From positions 62,001 to 126,000 of the forward strand of contig CBFHOH010000006.1 in NCBI GenBank assembly GCA_965657335.1: DNA of 64,000 bases, given 5' to 3'. The notes under the pieces were generated by a model. That model made no database searches and was not told where the DNA came from. It was given only the letters and a program-made list of their open reading frames with translations. The DNA is from UBA4582 sp965657335. Lineage in GTDB: Bacteria; Pseudomonadota; Gammaproteobacteria; Pseudomonadales; Azotimanducaceae. Below, in pieces: positions 8,303 through 17,518 of the stretch (position 1 is the first letter of the stretch; each line of letters starts with the position of its first letter). Made by a program: the position numbers and the translations under genes.

Positions 8303-9064
8303 GTGTATTCCCTCGTAGAAAACACAGTGCGAAACAGCCGGACTTGCAGAGGCCATCATCCTGCAGAAAACCGCTTTAATTTTCAGCAGCTGTCTAGGTT
8401 TCTGAGCAATATAAATTCGCTGCAAACGACCAATCGCCATAGCTACCGTGCCTCCCTGATCAAATCTATCTTAATCGAACAATGGTTCGGTCATGGTCGA
8501 GGTGTGCCTCGCGATGCTTTGATAAACAGCGCTATCGATGAGGCGAGTTACATCCGTCGTTTTCTTGGGCGTTACATGGATGAGAAGCGTTGCCACGAGC
8601 AGAGAGGCATCCTTTACCCTACACTGAGCAGCATCGAGCATATGGATATGGTTTGCGGTATCAGTGATATGCCGCGAGGATTGGAGTTGTCAAAGATTGA
8701 GTTGAGAATTCCGCCTGTTGCAATGAGGTTCATTACGGAGACGACTCGACGTGTTTCCCCGTCAGACAAAGACCTGTCAGGGCAGCTCATTCGGCTGGAG
8801 CTAGTGCTATGGGAACAAGAGACCCATAGAAATTGCGAATTGATGAATACCACAGAGATCGCCACTCAAGCCAATATCAGAAAAAGCACGCTGACAACGC
8901 TATTGAATGCAGCCGTCACGAAAAAAATTGTCACTCACCACGTCGATGAGAATGACGAGCGAATAACACGTTGGGGATTAAATAGGTCTCATCCCCGAAA
9001 CACGCAAATGAAAAGTGTGCTGATGTCAAAGTTCCCGGATATGCGGCTCTCGCTGGCGCGCTAA
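8303..9064 (+). CDS. Winged-helix (MarR-like) transcriptional regulator
   Basis: A 253-residue protein with no signal peptide. The C-terminal half (LVLWEQETHRNCELMNTTEIA...IRKSTLTTLLNAAVTKKIVTHHVDENDERITRWGL) has the shape of a MarR/winged-helix domain: recognition helix after TTEIATQANI, then a basic wing with DENDER. The N-terminal half (YRASLIKSILIEQWFG...DEASYIRRFLGRYMDEKR) is helical and may be a second, diverged helix-turn-helix. The GTG at 8303 has AGAGGA 6 bp upstream. It is the only DNA-binding protein seen in the exported-protein island and has island motif copy 2 and a palindrome in its leader. It is therefore my candidate for the regulator of the motif, which is inference. Confidence 0.65.
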   Translation: MYSLVENTVRNSRTCRGHHPAENRFNFQQLSRFLSNINSLQTTNRHSYRASLIKSILIEQWFGHGRGVPRDALINSAIDEASYIRRFLGRYMDEKRCHEQRGILYPTLSSIEHMDMVCGISDMPRGLELSKIELRIPPVAMRFITETTRRVSPSDKDLSGQLIRLELVLWEQETHRNCELMNTTEIATQANIRKSTLTTLLNAAVTKKIVTHHVDENDERITRWGLNRSHPRNTQMKSVLMSKFPDMRLSLAR

Positions 9065-9078
9065 TGCCCCGAAGCTAA

Positions 9079-9111
9079 GTCGGTAGTCACATTTCGAATG
9101 TGACAACCGAC
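9079..9111. terminator. Bidirectional terminator-like hairpin between convergent genes
   Basis: GTCGGT-a-GTCACATT-tcg-AATGTGAC-a-ACCGAC forms a 14-bp stem with one A-A mismatch and a 3-nt loop. It lies between the ends of the regulator (9064) and the minus-strand exported gene (9139). There is no strong T-run. Confidence 0.6.
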
Positions 9112-9138
9112 CATTTAACTGCTACTCCGCGTGGTCTG

Positions 9139-9849
9139 CTATTGTGCTGCGTTATAGTAAGTGTCACAACGCATGGCAAAACCATGAACGTATTCACGTT
9201 CGCCCTCTAGGTCAGATAGTACTTGAGTAAACCAAGGCTTAGTTCTGTCATCCATCGCTGCGCCTACCACTGTACGATCTGGTGAACCAAGCGACACCAT
9301 GAAATGCCCTGCTCGTCGGCCCGTGTCGGCGACGAAGACCTGCATCGATACTTCGTGCCCGTTATCCTTTAATGCAGCCGAGAGGTTATCCAGTGCCACA
9401 AGGTAGCTCCCCGGGTTATCGGTTTTAACAATGATGTTCCAAAAGAAACCACTATCGGAATTGCTGGGCGCGGCCCTAAGAATGCGCCAATTATCCCACT
9501 CCTTAATTGTTCTATTGACTTTTAACTTCGCCACTTCCTTTTGCATCGTCGGGTTTTGCGTGCTATTCGTCCACGCGGTTTTTTGGGAATCAAAAAAACT
9601 GAATAAGTAGTGGTCACCCATTTGCTCAGCACCGGCCATGGGTGTGCACAACCCCATCGTCATCGCGTTATTAGATTTGCCGATCGCTTTTGCGCTTCCT
9701 TTTAACCAATTTGCATAGCCAGCACTATCTGGAGTATTCAAAGTGATTAAGTTCATCACTGGTTCTGCATGAGTGACAACAGTGAAAGATAATGCGAGCG
9801 CACCGCAGCCATAAGCAATACTTCGTTTGATTGCCAAATAAAAATTCAT
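9139..9849 (-). CDS. Exported two-domain Dabb-like protein, paralogue A
   Basis: A 236-residue protein. The start at 9849 is chosen because GGGAG lies about 8 bp upstream and a signal peptide follows at once (MNFYLAIKRSIAYGCGALALSFTVVTHA, cleavage before EPVM); the frame extends to 9954. The mature protein appears to hold two similar halves of about 100 residues (VMNLITLNT... and FFWNIIVKTDNPG...). Each has a strand-helix-strand pattern like dimeric alpha-beta-barrel (Dabb) or ferredoxin-fold domains. No catalytic motif is evident. An island motif with two changes (9927-9940) lies about 78 bp upstream of this start, which supports it. Function is unknown; the family assignment is by pattern only. 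Confidence 0.65.
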   Translation of the reverse strand: MNFYLAIKRSIAYGCGALALSFTVVTHAEPVMNLITLNTPDSAGYANWLKGSAKAIGKSNNAMTMGLCTPMAGAEQMGDHYLFSFFDSQKTAWTNSTQNPTMQKEVAKLKVNRTIKEWDNWRILRAAPSNSDSGFFWNIIVKTDNPGSYLVALDNLSAALKDNGHEVSMQVFVADTGRRAGHFMVSLGSPDRTVVGAAMDDRTKPWFTQVLSDLEGEREYVHGFAMRCDTYYNAAQ

Positions 9850-9926
9850 TCGGATACTCCCTGCGTTTGTTAGTTGTTTTGTCGAACTCCAAGTAGTAGA
9901 CCATGGCGCTTTAGCAGCGTCATTAA

Positions 9927-9940
9927 TAATTCGGTTTTGG
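9927..9940 (-). promoter_or_regulatory. Island element, copy 3
   Basis: Coding-strand CCAAAACCGAATTA, 12 of 14 bases matching the consensus, about 78 bp before the 9849 start. It is the weakest of the nine copies, but its spacing fits. Confidence 0.5.
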
Positions 9941-10042
9941 TTCGCGTCTGACATTAATCGCTTTTCTGTAAACGTTTGCGTAATTTAATTTGCAATAGGT
10001 CAGCGATACGAGTGACTCTCGTTGAATTGTCGACCCGCGTGT

Positions 10043-10056
10043 TCAAAATCGAACTA
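10043..10056 (+). promoter_or_regulatory. Island element, copy 4
   Basis: TCAAAATCGAACTA, 13 of 14 bases matching, 69 bp before the GTG at 10126. TATCAT lies 18 bp downstream of GAACTA, so the element may overlap a -35 region. Confidence 0.65.
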
Positions 10057-10125
10057 AAGTTGTCTCGTGGTCCCTATCATCACAAAATGCGTGCTCCACA
10101 CTGAAAAGTAGGCGAGGTAACGATA

Positions 10126-10914
10126 GTGAAACGACTTATTTTTGCGGTAATAGCTGTGCTGATCTCAGGAGTCACGCAGGCGGACAATCAATCTGAGCGG
10201 GGACCATTTTACGCCTTTTATCATTTTACGGCGCCGGATCCAGCGGCTGCGATGGCTGCGATGGATAAATTCTGGGCCTCAGATTGTGGACAGCAGTACC
10301 CAGCAGATGCGGGTCTCATGGAGGAGGTATTTAATGGCGGTTATCAGTCGACGCACTTTATTATAAATACTTTCCAAAATGCCATTGACCAGCAGCAAGC
10401 TGCAGAGATTCTCCGCACTTGCCCCTCTGCGATCGAATTTTTGGGTGAAATGACAGCAGCGGGTGTCATGCCTGTTAGTCAATATATCGGTAGCGCGCCC
10501 ATCGATGAAAATGACTGGGGTCAGGATGCCGTTTTCACGAAATATGATATTGTCGTCGAGCCTCAAAACCGAGCAGCATATGCCGCCGCCTTTACAAAGA
10601 TGACTCGAGCGCTGAGTAAGAACACAGATCTTCGCTCTTATGGGCTGGGTGCCGTCATTTATGGGCGAGATAAGTTTACCCATTGGGCGTGGTTTGGCGC
10701 GAGATCTGTGGTCGAAATGGATCATATTAATGGGCAAATGGCGGAGCACGCAGCGGTGGCAAAGTTTAATAAGACGGCGGGTAGTTTGCGGACGGTGGTC
10801 AACACGACTCTCCTGCAAGCGACGAAGATGTACCCGCGCCACAATCATCCAAATGCTGATATCAATGATGAGGTTGGCCTGCTGGGGCGTCTTCATCAGT
10901 CCGCAAATCAATGA
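10126..10914 (+). CDS. Exported two-domain Dabb-like protein, paralogue B
   Basis: A 262-residue protein with signal peptide MKRLIFAVIAVLISGVTQA (cleavage before DNQS). The mature part divides into two comparable halves, GPFYAFYHFTAPDPAAAM... and DAVFTKYDIVVEPQNRAAY.... Each begins with a strand, then proline and a helix, as in Dabb or ferredoxin-like folds. Cysteines in DCGQQY and RTCPSA of the first half may pair after export. The start codon is GTG with GAGGT about 8 bp upstream. It is divergent from paralogue A, and both genes carry an island motif in the shared intergenic region. No active-site motif is recognised. Likely periplasmic; function unknown. Confidence 0.68.
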   Translation: MKRLIFAVIAVLISGVTQADNQSERGPFYAFYHFTAPDPAAAMAAMDKFWASDCGQQYPADAGLMEEVFNGGYQSTHFIINTFQNAIDQQQAAEILRTCPSAIEFLGEMTAAGVMPVSQYIGSAPIDENDWGQDAVFTKYDIVVEPQNRAAYAAAFTKMTRALSKNTDLRSYGLGAVIYGRDKFTHWAWFGARSVVEMDHINGQMAEHAAVAKFNKTAGSLRTVVNTTLLQATKMYPRHNHPNADINDEVGLLGRLHQSANQ

Positions 10915-11333
10915 ACAGATCGAAGTTGGGTGTCACCTAGCGTAAATCTTTTATTGATTGTGTTCATCTGAGGTGATTTGAGACGTCGCGGCATGTTTTT
11001 GCTTTTTATAGCCATACAGCGGCCTGACGATTTGCTGCGCTTTCAGGGCGGCAAATCTCAGGCTTCATTGTCGCATTTAAAATATTTTACCTTGCAATTT
11101 GCGCCTTGAGGGTTGGCGTTCAGTCTGCTGTCGGCTGGGTGCATCCAATGATCCAACCAATATCGAATCATTGTTTACTACGCCCCTTAAGCAGATCTTA
11201 ATGATCCCTCGCCATGCGGCGAACGATGCTGAAATCAAATGTGAGTAACAGGATCGTTTATTGCCCTCGCGCAATGCTGATCCTCGAAAGCAGTTGGCTA
11301 TCAGCCTGAAATACGAATGAAACGGAGAAAAAC
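10915..11333. other. Intergenic region with an imperfect hairpin
   Basis: About 420 bp without a supported gene. An imperfect inverted repeat at 11023-11062 (CCTGACGATTTGC against GGCAAATCTCAGG, one bulge) could end transcription of paralogue B but has no T-run. A motif-like ACCAATATCGAATCA lies near 11155, but it matches poorly and sits about 165 bp from the next gene. Confidence 0.4.
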
Positions 11334-11759
11334 ATGGAACTTCAATTTACTGAGCTTGAAATTTGGCAGCTTTTCTGGACGGGTCTTGGCGCTGCAGGTA
11401 TGTGGACGATGGGCGTTATTTTTTTTATATGGGTGGCTTTTCGGCTGTCTGGTAACCTCTACGCTAATGCAGAGGCCGGCATGGTGATGAGGGTCGCGGC
11501 AACCGGTTTTTGTTTATGCGTAGCGTATTTTGCGCTGGTTTGGTTCGCGATGACTGAGTGGCACATAAACGGAATTGCGGGCGCATTTTTAGACTTAAAA
11601 AGCAGTAACCAAGGTCTCAGTCCCAATGGTGAAATGCTTTTAGCTGCATCGGACCCGCGTGCGCCCATGTCGCTGATGCCCAACCCAGCACAGGGCATTT
11701 TGCTTCTCTGCGCGATCAGTATTCAATTGATGAGCATTTGGATGCCGAAAAAATTATGA
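11334..11759 (+). CDS. Small integral membrane protein, unknown
   Basis: A 141-residue protein with three likely membrane helices: about residues 13-36 (FWTGLGAAGMWTMGVIFFIWVAF), 49-70 (MRVAATGFCLCVAYFALVWFAM) and 120-136 (GILLLCAISIQLMSIW). A loop of about 50 residues separates the second and third. The start has GGAGA about 6 bp upstream and the gene is followed by a terminator-like hairpin, so it is probably monocistronic. I recognise no family and it lacks the island motif. Confidence 0.6.
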   Translation: MELQFTELEIWQLFWTGLGAAGMWTMGVIFFIWVAFRLSGNLYANAEAGMVMRVAATGFCLCVAYFALVWFAMTEWHINGIAGAFLDLKSSNQGLSPNGEMLLAASDPRAPMSLMPNPAQGILLLCAISIQLMSIWMPKKL

Positions 11760-11802
11760 ATCGATGAGTAAGCTTTAAGAAAACGCAGACGTCGGCCATT
11801 GG

Positions 11803-11816
11803 GCCCGTGAGCGGGC
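11803..11816 (+). terminator. Terminator-like hairpin after the membrane protein gene
   Basis: GCCCG-tgag-CGGGC, 43 bp after the stop codon, followed by a T-rich stretch (TTATGTTTACTTTTTC). The stem is short but GC-rich. Confidence 0.5.
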
Positions 11817-12119
11817 TTATGTTTACTTTTTCGGCAGATTTGGCCGCGTCTGTTATTCCCCGTTAGTTGTCATTTCAAAAAGTCCTTCTGCGGTGTCTCT
11901 CTGTCCTGCCTAATGCAAAGTCCGAAGCCACTTACGACAAAAAGCAGCGTTATTAATATAATAATTTTTAAAAAAATTGCTAAATTTTTCTGTTAGTTTC
12001 GTTTAAAATCCTAAGGCTAGGAAAGAAAAAACAGAAAAGTAAGCGGGACCTGGCGTTGTTGTTTGGGTGTCGGTGTGAAAATTGTTGGTGGTTTAACTGC
12101 AGTTCAGAGTTTCCAAATA

Positions 12120-12593
12120 ATGAGAGAATATATCATACTGCCTGACGAAGGCGTTGCCATTTTTAGGTTTTTTGGTGAGTATGTTGGGAGCGAAGCCGAT
12201 CGCACAATGCTCAAGTTCATCGACGCACGTTCGCTTGATGAGTTATATTCTTTGAATCTTGTGATTTGGGATCTCAGTGATGTCGACTCAATGACGCTTC
12301 ATGACACAGACGGCGCGAGAGTTGCGCAGTTTAATGAGGAAGTTTTTCGCAAGCTTCAATATCCAGGCAGGGATGCCGGCTTGCTCTTATCTAACTTGAC
12401 AGTTTTGCACATTCCCCCGAAGGACACGAAAGTCAAAGAAATCTGGCTTGAAAGGCTTGACAGGATAAGCATACAACCCCGAATCGTGCCACATGTTCAG
12501 AGCTCAAAAGCCGAAAATTTGCCCGGTTTACTTAGGTTGTTGAATTTGCAAAGACTTATTCCTATGCTTAAGAGAGAGTGGCGCCCGTTATAG
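12120..12593 (+). CDS. Hypothetical soluble protein
   Basis: A 157-residue protein starting MREYIILPDEGVAIFRFFG. An alternative TTG start at 12063 would add 19 residues; neither has a strong ribosome-binding site. The order of strands and helices, with VIWDLSDVDSMTLHD in the middle, resembles single-domain STAS/SpoIIAA-like proteins, but I cannot assign it firmly. No signal peptide or membrane helix is seen. The region upstream (11830-12062) is AT-rich and probably holds the promoter. Its neighbours are unrelated. Confidence 0.45.
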   Translation: MREYIILPDEGVAIFRFFGEYVGSEADRTMLKFIDARSLDELYSLNLVIWDLSDVDSMTLHDTDGARVAQFNEEVFRKLQYPGRDAGLLLSNLTVLHIPPKDTKVKEIWLERLDRISIQPRIVPHVQSSKAENLPGLLRLLNLQRLIPMLKREWRPL

Positions 12594-12702
12594 AAAGGGG
12601 ACTCGGGCTCCTCCAACCGTTAGCTGCTAACCGCACAAATCCCGTTGGCACAAAGGCCGTTTATTGAAGTTGTCTAGCGCTCATTTGTAATTGCCTAATT
12701 TG

Positions 12703-13686
12703 CTATTCTACAGATGCTCTGATGATATTCAGAGACGAGTCGATCTGAGTGCCCACTGCTCCAATGGAAACTTTCGATGGGGGTAGACCAAGAGATTCTT
12801 TCAGATGATATGTCGCCGCTGTGCCAGTGCAGTGCGCTCCAACGAGGCTCCCCATGCCAACTTCTTTTAAGTTTTTAGCGGTCCAATCAAGCACCTCGTG
12901 TGATGCTTGAAACAAATGGAACCCGCCGACCCCCATAATAACAGGCACCCTCCTAATATCTCTGAGCGCGGCGGTAGCATTGATAATGCCTGCATGCCCG
13001 CAACCTGACACAAGTAGCCAACCTTTGTCTGTTAGCAAACCCAGCACCTGAGATTCCGGGATGTTGTCAATTCGACTCGCAGCTGAGTCGAGAAAACGCC
13101 CGGGACTGACATTGCGTTCGTCGTATAGCCGTTTGACAGGGCCTGTTAAATGCACGCCAGGCAGTATTTCTCTCGCTTGTTCTACCACAACAAACTGAAT
13201 CCCTAGCGCCTCTGCTGCTCGTCGAAATTCTTGGGGTGTTGTAAAGTGATCTGGGTTGAGTGATGCGTCTAACGAGTAGACGAGTTCCCCATCTCTAGAA
13301 AAACGCTGTATAAAAAAACCCTCCCCAACATAGACCCGTGTTAGCGCTTGAGGGTGGTCTTTCATAAGCTGTTTTCTCATATGTAAGAGCCCGCCGGTGT
13401 GGTCGGTATGATAGTGGGTCAGGACGACATTTTTCACCATGCTCAAGTCAATCTTTAGCGATTTGCTATTACTCCACACCGTTGATTGCCTAAATCCCGT
13501 ATCAAATAACACTGTGCCGTCTTCGGTTTCAATTAATGCGCTAAAACCCCATTCACCATGACCTGAAAAGTTGGCCACCATGGTTGATAACAGGGTAATG
13601 TGAGGATCTTCGACGTATACTGATTCCGCGGAGGTGGTGGGTACTACCAGAACGAATAAACCGAAATACATCAGTATGTTTTTCAT
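12703..13686 (-). CDS. Exported metallo-beta-lactamase-fold hydrolase (COG1237-like)
   Basis: A 327-residue protein with a signal peptide (MKNILMYFGLFVLVVPTTSA, cleavage before ESVY). The metal-binding signature HYHTDH (His91, His93, Asp95, His96) is intact. Downstream are SGCGHAGIINA, GGFHLF and GAHCTG, an arrangement seen in the MBL subgroup that includes dihydropterin-ribofuranosyl-aminobenzene phosphate synthase-like proteins. FDTGFR near residue 61 fits the first conserved aspartate. Export suggests a periplasmic hydrolase rather than a cofactor enzyme. Substrate is unknown. It has no island motif, lies between unrelated genes and is probably monocistronic. Confidence 0.8.
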   Translation of the reverse strand: MKNILMYFGLFVLVVPTTSAESVYVEDPHITLLSTMVANFSGHGEWGFSALIETEDGTVLFDTGFRQSTVWSNSKSLKIDLSMVKNVVLTHYHTDHTGGLLHMRKQLMKDHPQALTRVYVGEGFFIQRFSRDGELVYSLDASLNPDHFTTPQEFRRAAEALGIQFVVVEQAREILPGVHLTGPVKRLYDERNVSPGRFLDSAASRIDNIPESQVLGLLTDKGWLLVSGCGHAGIINATAALRDIRRVPVIMGVGGFHLFQASHEVLDWTAKNLKEVGMGSLVGAHCTGTAATYHLKESLGLPPSKVSIGAVGTQIDSSLNIIRASVE

Positions 13687-13937
13687 GTTGAATTCCTCGT
13701 GCTCTCGGGGTTGTCAAGAAGCAGTATAGACCACATTTATTGAAGAGTGAGCTTGAAAGCGCTTGTCGTTGATCTTCCGGTTTTTGCCGCTATCGCGCGT
13801 AAATACCAAACCTAAAGCAAATCCTGATCTAACACAGTATCCTTATCGTAGTGTTATTTGTTCTTGTGGTTCGTGCAGTTGGCGTAGTGGGTTGCACTAA
13901 ATCGGCACTTTAATAATAGAGACAGACAGGAAAAAAC

Positions 13938-15038
13938 ATGAGGTACGGTTCAATTGTAGCGTTAATGTTGGGGCTTATTACATCGGGCTGTTCAACCTTG
14001 GTGTCTAAGGTGTTCCCATTGGATGATTTGCCGGCGCCCAGTGGACCGCACAACGTCGGTACCCGTTTTTTTGAGTGGGTCGATACGACGCGAGAAGAAT
14101 CATTTACCGAAAACCCAGACGATCAACGCCGCCTAGTCGGACAAATCTGGTATCCAACGGATTTCGCGACTGGTGAGGTTTCGATACCTTACTTGGATCA
14201 CCCGGAACAAAGGCTCGATATGCTGGCGTATCAGTCAGGTTTACCCCGCTTTATGCTGCGACACATGCAGCGGGTCAAAACCAACGCCTTTCTCGATGCC
14301 CCATTGCTGAGTCAGTCCAAGAAAATGCCTTTGGTCTTGTTTTCCCATGGTCTGGGTGGCATGAAAAACCAGAACACCATACAAGCTGAAGAGCTCGCGA
14401 GTCACGGCATTGCTGTCGTAAGCGTAGACCATGCCTATGACGCCTTTCTAACGATCTTTTCGGACGGATCAACTGCAGACTATCGGGCATCAGACGACGA
14501 GAACCGCACCGGTGATGATTTTTGGGCATTTCGTTCACCGCAGTTGAATACCAGAGTAGCCGACCTCGTTTTTGTTTTGAACGAGATTGAACGCCGAAGC
14601 GAACAACCAGGTAGCATCTGGGCACAATTTCAAAGCGACGGTGTTGGTGCATTTGGACATTCTTTCGGTGGTGCCACAGCATTAATGCTGTTAGTGAAAG
14701 ACCAGAGGGTCGCTAAGGCATTGGCTTTGGATGGTTGGATGGTGCCAGTGCCACCTGAGATTATTGAGGCAGGGACAGAAAAGCCCTTTCAATATTTGGG
14801 ACAAGCGGCGTGGTCAGATCCCATCAATTACAACAAACTTGATGCATTTTTATCCGCATCATCGCAAGCAGAGCAGCAGCTAGTCGCGGGCACCAAGCAC
14901 TTCGATTACTCTGATGCACCACAGTTTTCGGATTTGACGAAGAAGTTTGGGCTTTCCGGGGAGCTCTCGCGCCCTGAACTTAGAGCGCTCATAAACGAAT
15001 CGGTGCTTTCCTTTTTTGATCGTTTTGAGGATCGCTGA
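13938..15038 (+). CDS. PAF-acetylhydrolase-like alpha/beta hydrolase lipoprotein
   Basis: A 366-residue protein with a lipoprotein signal peptide and lipobox LITSGC (Cys18), so probably anchored to a membrane on the periplasmic side. The fold follows platelet-activating-factor acetylhydrolase (PF03403-like): a tyrosine/tryptophan-rich N-terminal strand region (RRLVGQIWYPTD), the oxyanion region LVLFSHGLGGMKN, SVDHAYDAFL, and the nucleophile elbow GHSFGG with Ser242. A C-terminal histidine in GTKHFDYSD is a candidate triad member. Family members hydrolyse short or oxidised acyl esters of phospholipids, or other esters. Substrate here is unknown. The neighbouring genes give no pathway context. 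Confidence 0.8.
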   Translation: MRYGSIVALMLGLITSGCSTLVSKVFPLDDLPAPSGPHNVGTRFFEWVDTTREESFTENPDDQRRLVGQIWYPTDFATGEVSIPYLDHPEQRLDMLAYQSGLPRFMLRHMQRVKTNAFLDAPLLSQSKKMPLVLFSHGLGGMKNQNTIQAEELASHGIAVVSVDHAYDAFLTIFSDGSTADYRASDDENRTGDDFWAFRSPQLNTRVADLVFVLNEIERRSEQPGSIWAQFQSDGVGAFGHSFGGATALMLLVKDQRVAKALALDGWMVPVPPEIIEAGTEKPFQYLGQAAWSDPINYNKLDAFLSASSQAEQQLVAGTKHFDYSDAPQFSDLTKKFGLSGELSRPELRALINESVLSFFDRFEDR

Positions 15039-15260
15039 TTCGATGGAGGCGCGCAGTTGGTTTGATTAGCTTCTGCAAGTATTGCCGATCGCAGTACATA
15101 TCGGCGTACTGGTATTCTAGGTGTTCGGTCGGCTGGTGAACCTTTCATCAACTCCGCCGAGAACCATGCTCCATAGTGATCTTGGTTGCCTCCCCAAGGA
15201 CAGGCTAAATCGATCTGTAAATCGGATATTGTCGTAAAACTCTTGGGTTCATTACGGTAA

Positions 15261-16001
15261 ATGTCAATGTCAGCTATCAGACAACTCGGTGTTATTGGAG
15301 ACTTGCATTCGGAAGATGTTCGACTCAGGCAAGCACTCGATTTCCTTTCTAACGAGGGCACCTGCGACATTATTTGCACCGGAGATATCGCCGATGGGCG
15401 GGGTTGCGTAGACACCAGCATCCGGCTTTTAAAAGACCACAATGTTAAAACTGTCAAAGGAAACCACGATCGCTGGTTGCTGGAAAACAAAGTGCGTCAT
15501 GTGCCGAATGCACATCATCGTGAGACGATAAGCGAGGCTTCGGTCACTTTCCTTGAAAACCTACCCACTCAAATCAGGCTTAACACGATTGCCGGCTCTC
15601 TATTACTTTGCCATGGTGTCGGGGAAAACGATCTCAGAAAAGTCTGGCCGGGCACTGAACGGATGCCGGTTGAGCGTAGCCATGAGCTCGACAAAATTAT
15701 CGATGAAGGAGAACATCGGTTTTTGATCAATGGTCACGTTCATTTCAAAACGATGATTCACTTTCACAATCTGACGTTACTTAATGCCGGCACGATCAAA
15801 GGCGATATGTGGCCGGGCTTCACTCTGATAGATTTCGATTTGCGACTGGTCCGCGCTTTTAGGTTTGATACCGATGGTTCTGTCTTTGCGACGAAAACGA
15901 CGAAGCTCGACCCGCAACCAAACCACCAAGTCTGGTCGAATACGCAGTCCTTTAGCGGAAATTGGGACCCTCTGCTCTTGTTTGATAGAGCTGAAAACTG
16001 A
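15261..16001 (+). CDS. Calcineurin-like metallophosphoesterase
   Basis: A 246-residue cytoplasmic protein with the full metallophosphoesterase signature in order: GDLH near residue 13, GDIADG near 42, GNHDRW near 67, CHG near 116 and GHVHFKT near 155. All metal ligands therefore appear present. The length and the early GNHD match small YfcE/MPP-superfamily phosphodiesterases. The substrate could be a nucleotide, a phosphodiester or a phosphoprotein; nothing in the context selects among them. The start is uncertain by a few codons (MSMSAIRQLG). It is separated from the upstream lipoprotein gene by 222 bp with no clear signal. Confidence 0.8.
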   Translation: MSMSAIRQLGVIGDLHSEDVRLRQALDFLSNEGTCDIICTGDIADGRGCVDTSIRLLKDHNVKTVKGNHDRWLLENKVRHVPNAHHRETISEASVTFLENLPTQIRLNTIAGSLLLCHGVGENDLRKVWPGTERMPVERSHELDKIIDEGEHRFLINGHVHFKTMIHFHNLTLLNAGTIKGDMWPGFTLIDFDLRLVRAFRFDTDGSVFATKTTKLDPQPNHQVWSNTQSFSGNWDPLLLFDRAEN

Positions 16002-16327
16002 TCTGTAAATAACATCCCAGCAGCGATTGGCATAGACTTGGTTTCAACGCGTTAGCGCAGAGTGTTATTCTCGCGGCGAGCCCTACCGGGCTTGATCTGG
16101 ACCTCTGAGTTACGACGTTAGTGCGCTAAAGCTTGGGGTTCTTTTTATGTTTCTGGTCTGGAGTAAACCTTGCTAAGATTTGGAGCGGTGCGACAGACAT
16201 CACCAGTCCGTAACGTTAAATAAGGCTAAATACCTCTGGTTCAAGCGGCGATTTTTGGGATTTCAGGGCACGAGCATCGGAAATATCGCTGTTTAGACTA
16301 TTGGTTTTTTAAAAGGCGGAGGATTGT
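16002..16327. other. Intergenic region
   Basis: About 325 bp with no supported gene. A small hairpin AGCCC-tacc-GGGCT (16079-16092) could end the phosphoesterase transcript. A strong ribosome-binding site (GGAGG) lies at its right end. Confidence 0.4.
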
Positions 16328-17518
16328 ATGACTCGTGAAAAGGCAATGCGCGCGATGCTCCTCGCGCTCTTTAGTTTTCTTGCAGCCTGTGGCGGTGGTG
16401 CTGGTGGTGGTGCGAGTCCCGTGGGTGACACCCCGGCGCCAACCCCAACTCCCTCTGCTAGCGCCCCCGCGCCATCAGCCGATGAAACCTCTGGTCCAAA
16501 TTGGAGTCTGGCAAGAGTGTCTGCCGCAGCAGCTGGCACGAATGCGAGTGCCGTTGATGCGGTGCTCGATCATGTATTCAGTGACGCCGCAGTTCAGTCA
16601 GCCATGCTGGTAAAGGATGGGTATATTGTGGGCGAACGTTATGCCGACGGGATTGATGCGAGCACACTGGGTACGAGTTGGTCAGTAGCCAAAAGTTACT
16701 ATAGTGCCGCTGTTGGTATTGCTATTGACGAAGGATGGATAAGCAGCCTAGATCAACCTGCAAGTGATTTCTTTACTGAATGGGAAGGCACAAACAAATC
16801 CGACATTACTGTTCGCGATTTACTGGAGATGCGTAGCGGCCTCCCTGCCAGCTCTAACATATTTCTCTCTGCTGATCAGACTGCATTCGCTTTGAGCTTG
16901 ACAAAAACGCGACCAGAGGGTGGGACTTTTGTTTACTCGAACCCGACATCCCAGCTTTTTGAACCGTTGCTTCTAAGATCCACCGGGCTGGACGCGCATA
17001 GTTACCTGAGACAAAAAGTGCTCATTCCTATTGGCGTAGACGTTGAGCAGATTGGTATGTGGCGCGACTCGGTGGGTAATCCAGTGACTTACTTTGGGCT
17101 TGACCTGCGTCCTGAGGACATGGCGCGCTTTGGGCTGCTGTACGCTCGAGGTGGTGAATGGGATGGAACGCAGGTCATCTCAGAATCCTACGTAACAGCC
17201 AGTACCTCCGAACAAAGCCTGTTTTACGGCTTTCAGTGGTGGCTGATGAATGAAGCGTATTTTGGTGCTTCCGTGCCGATACAAGTGTCTGCCGCGCTTG
17301 GACTCGATGGTCAGAAGATCTATGTCTGGGCCGAGCAAGACGTCGTTTTGGTCGTCTTCACGCATTACGATCACTCCGCGAACGCAGGCTATACGTTAAG
17401 CCTTACCAATTTCCCCAGCACCTGCGCTGGCAGAAATACTTGCAACGAAGCTGACTCGCCGGTCACCAGTTTCAGTCAGTACAACTTGATGTTTCTGCTG
17501 CAAGACTTGGTCGACTAG
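16328..17518 (+). CDS. Class C beta-lactamase-family serine hydrolase lipoprotein
   Basis: A 396-residue protein with a lipobox ending LAAC followed by a glycine-rich tether and a Pro/Ser/Ala linker to about residue 55. The catalytic domain carries SVAK (Ser119, Lys122), the SxxK motif of class C beta-lactamases and related esterases and peptidases, and YSN (in FVYSNPTSQ), the YxN motif. The third KTG-type motif is not obvious. Family members include penicillin-binding-like peptidases, esterases and 6-aminohexanoate hydrolase-like enzymes, so the substrate is open. GGAGG lies 6 bp before the ATG. The gene is monocistronic: the next gene is on the other strand. Confidence 0.82.
   Translation: MTREKAMRAMLLALFSFLAACGGGAGGGASPVGDTPAPTPTPSASAPAPSADETSGPNWSLARVSAAAAGTNASAVDAVLDHVFSDAAVQSAMLVKDGYIVGERYADGIDASTLGTSWSVAKSYYSAAVGIAIDEGWISSLDQPASDFFTEWEGTNKSDITVRDLLEMRSGLPASSNIFLSADQTAFALSLTKTRPEGGTFVYSNPTSQLFEPLLLRSTGLDAHSYLRQKVLIPIGVDVEQIGMWRDSVGNPVTYFGLDLRPEDMARFGLLYARGGEWDGTQVISESYVTASTSEQSLFYGFQWWLMNEAYFGASVPIQVSAALGLDGQKIYVWAEQDVVLVVFTHYDHSANAGYTLSLTNFPSTCAGRNTCNEADSPVTSFSQYNLMFLLQDLVD

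Noticed and set aside
10279..10911. 210-codon minus-strand frame
   Set aside because: It is antisense to paralogue B, which has a signal peptide, a ribosome-binding site and an upstream motif. The antisense product is Cys/Arg-rich and unlike any known protein.
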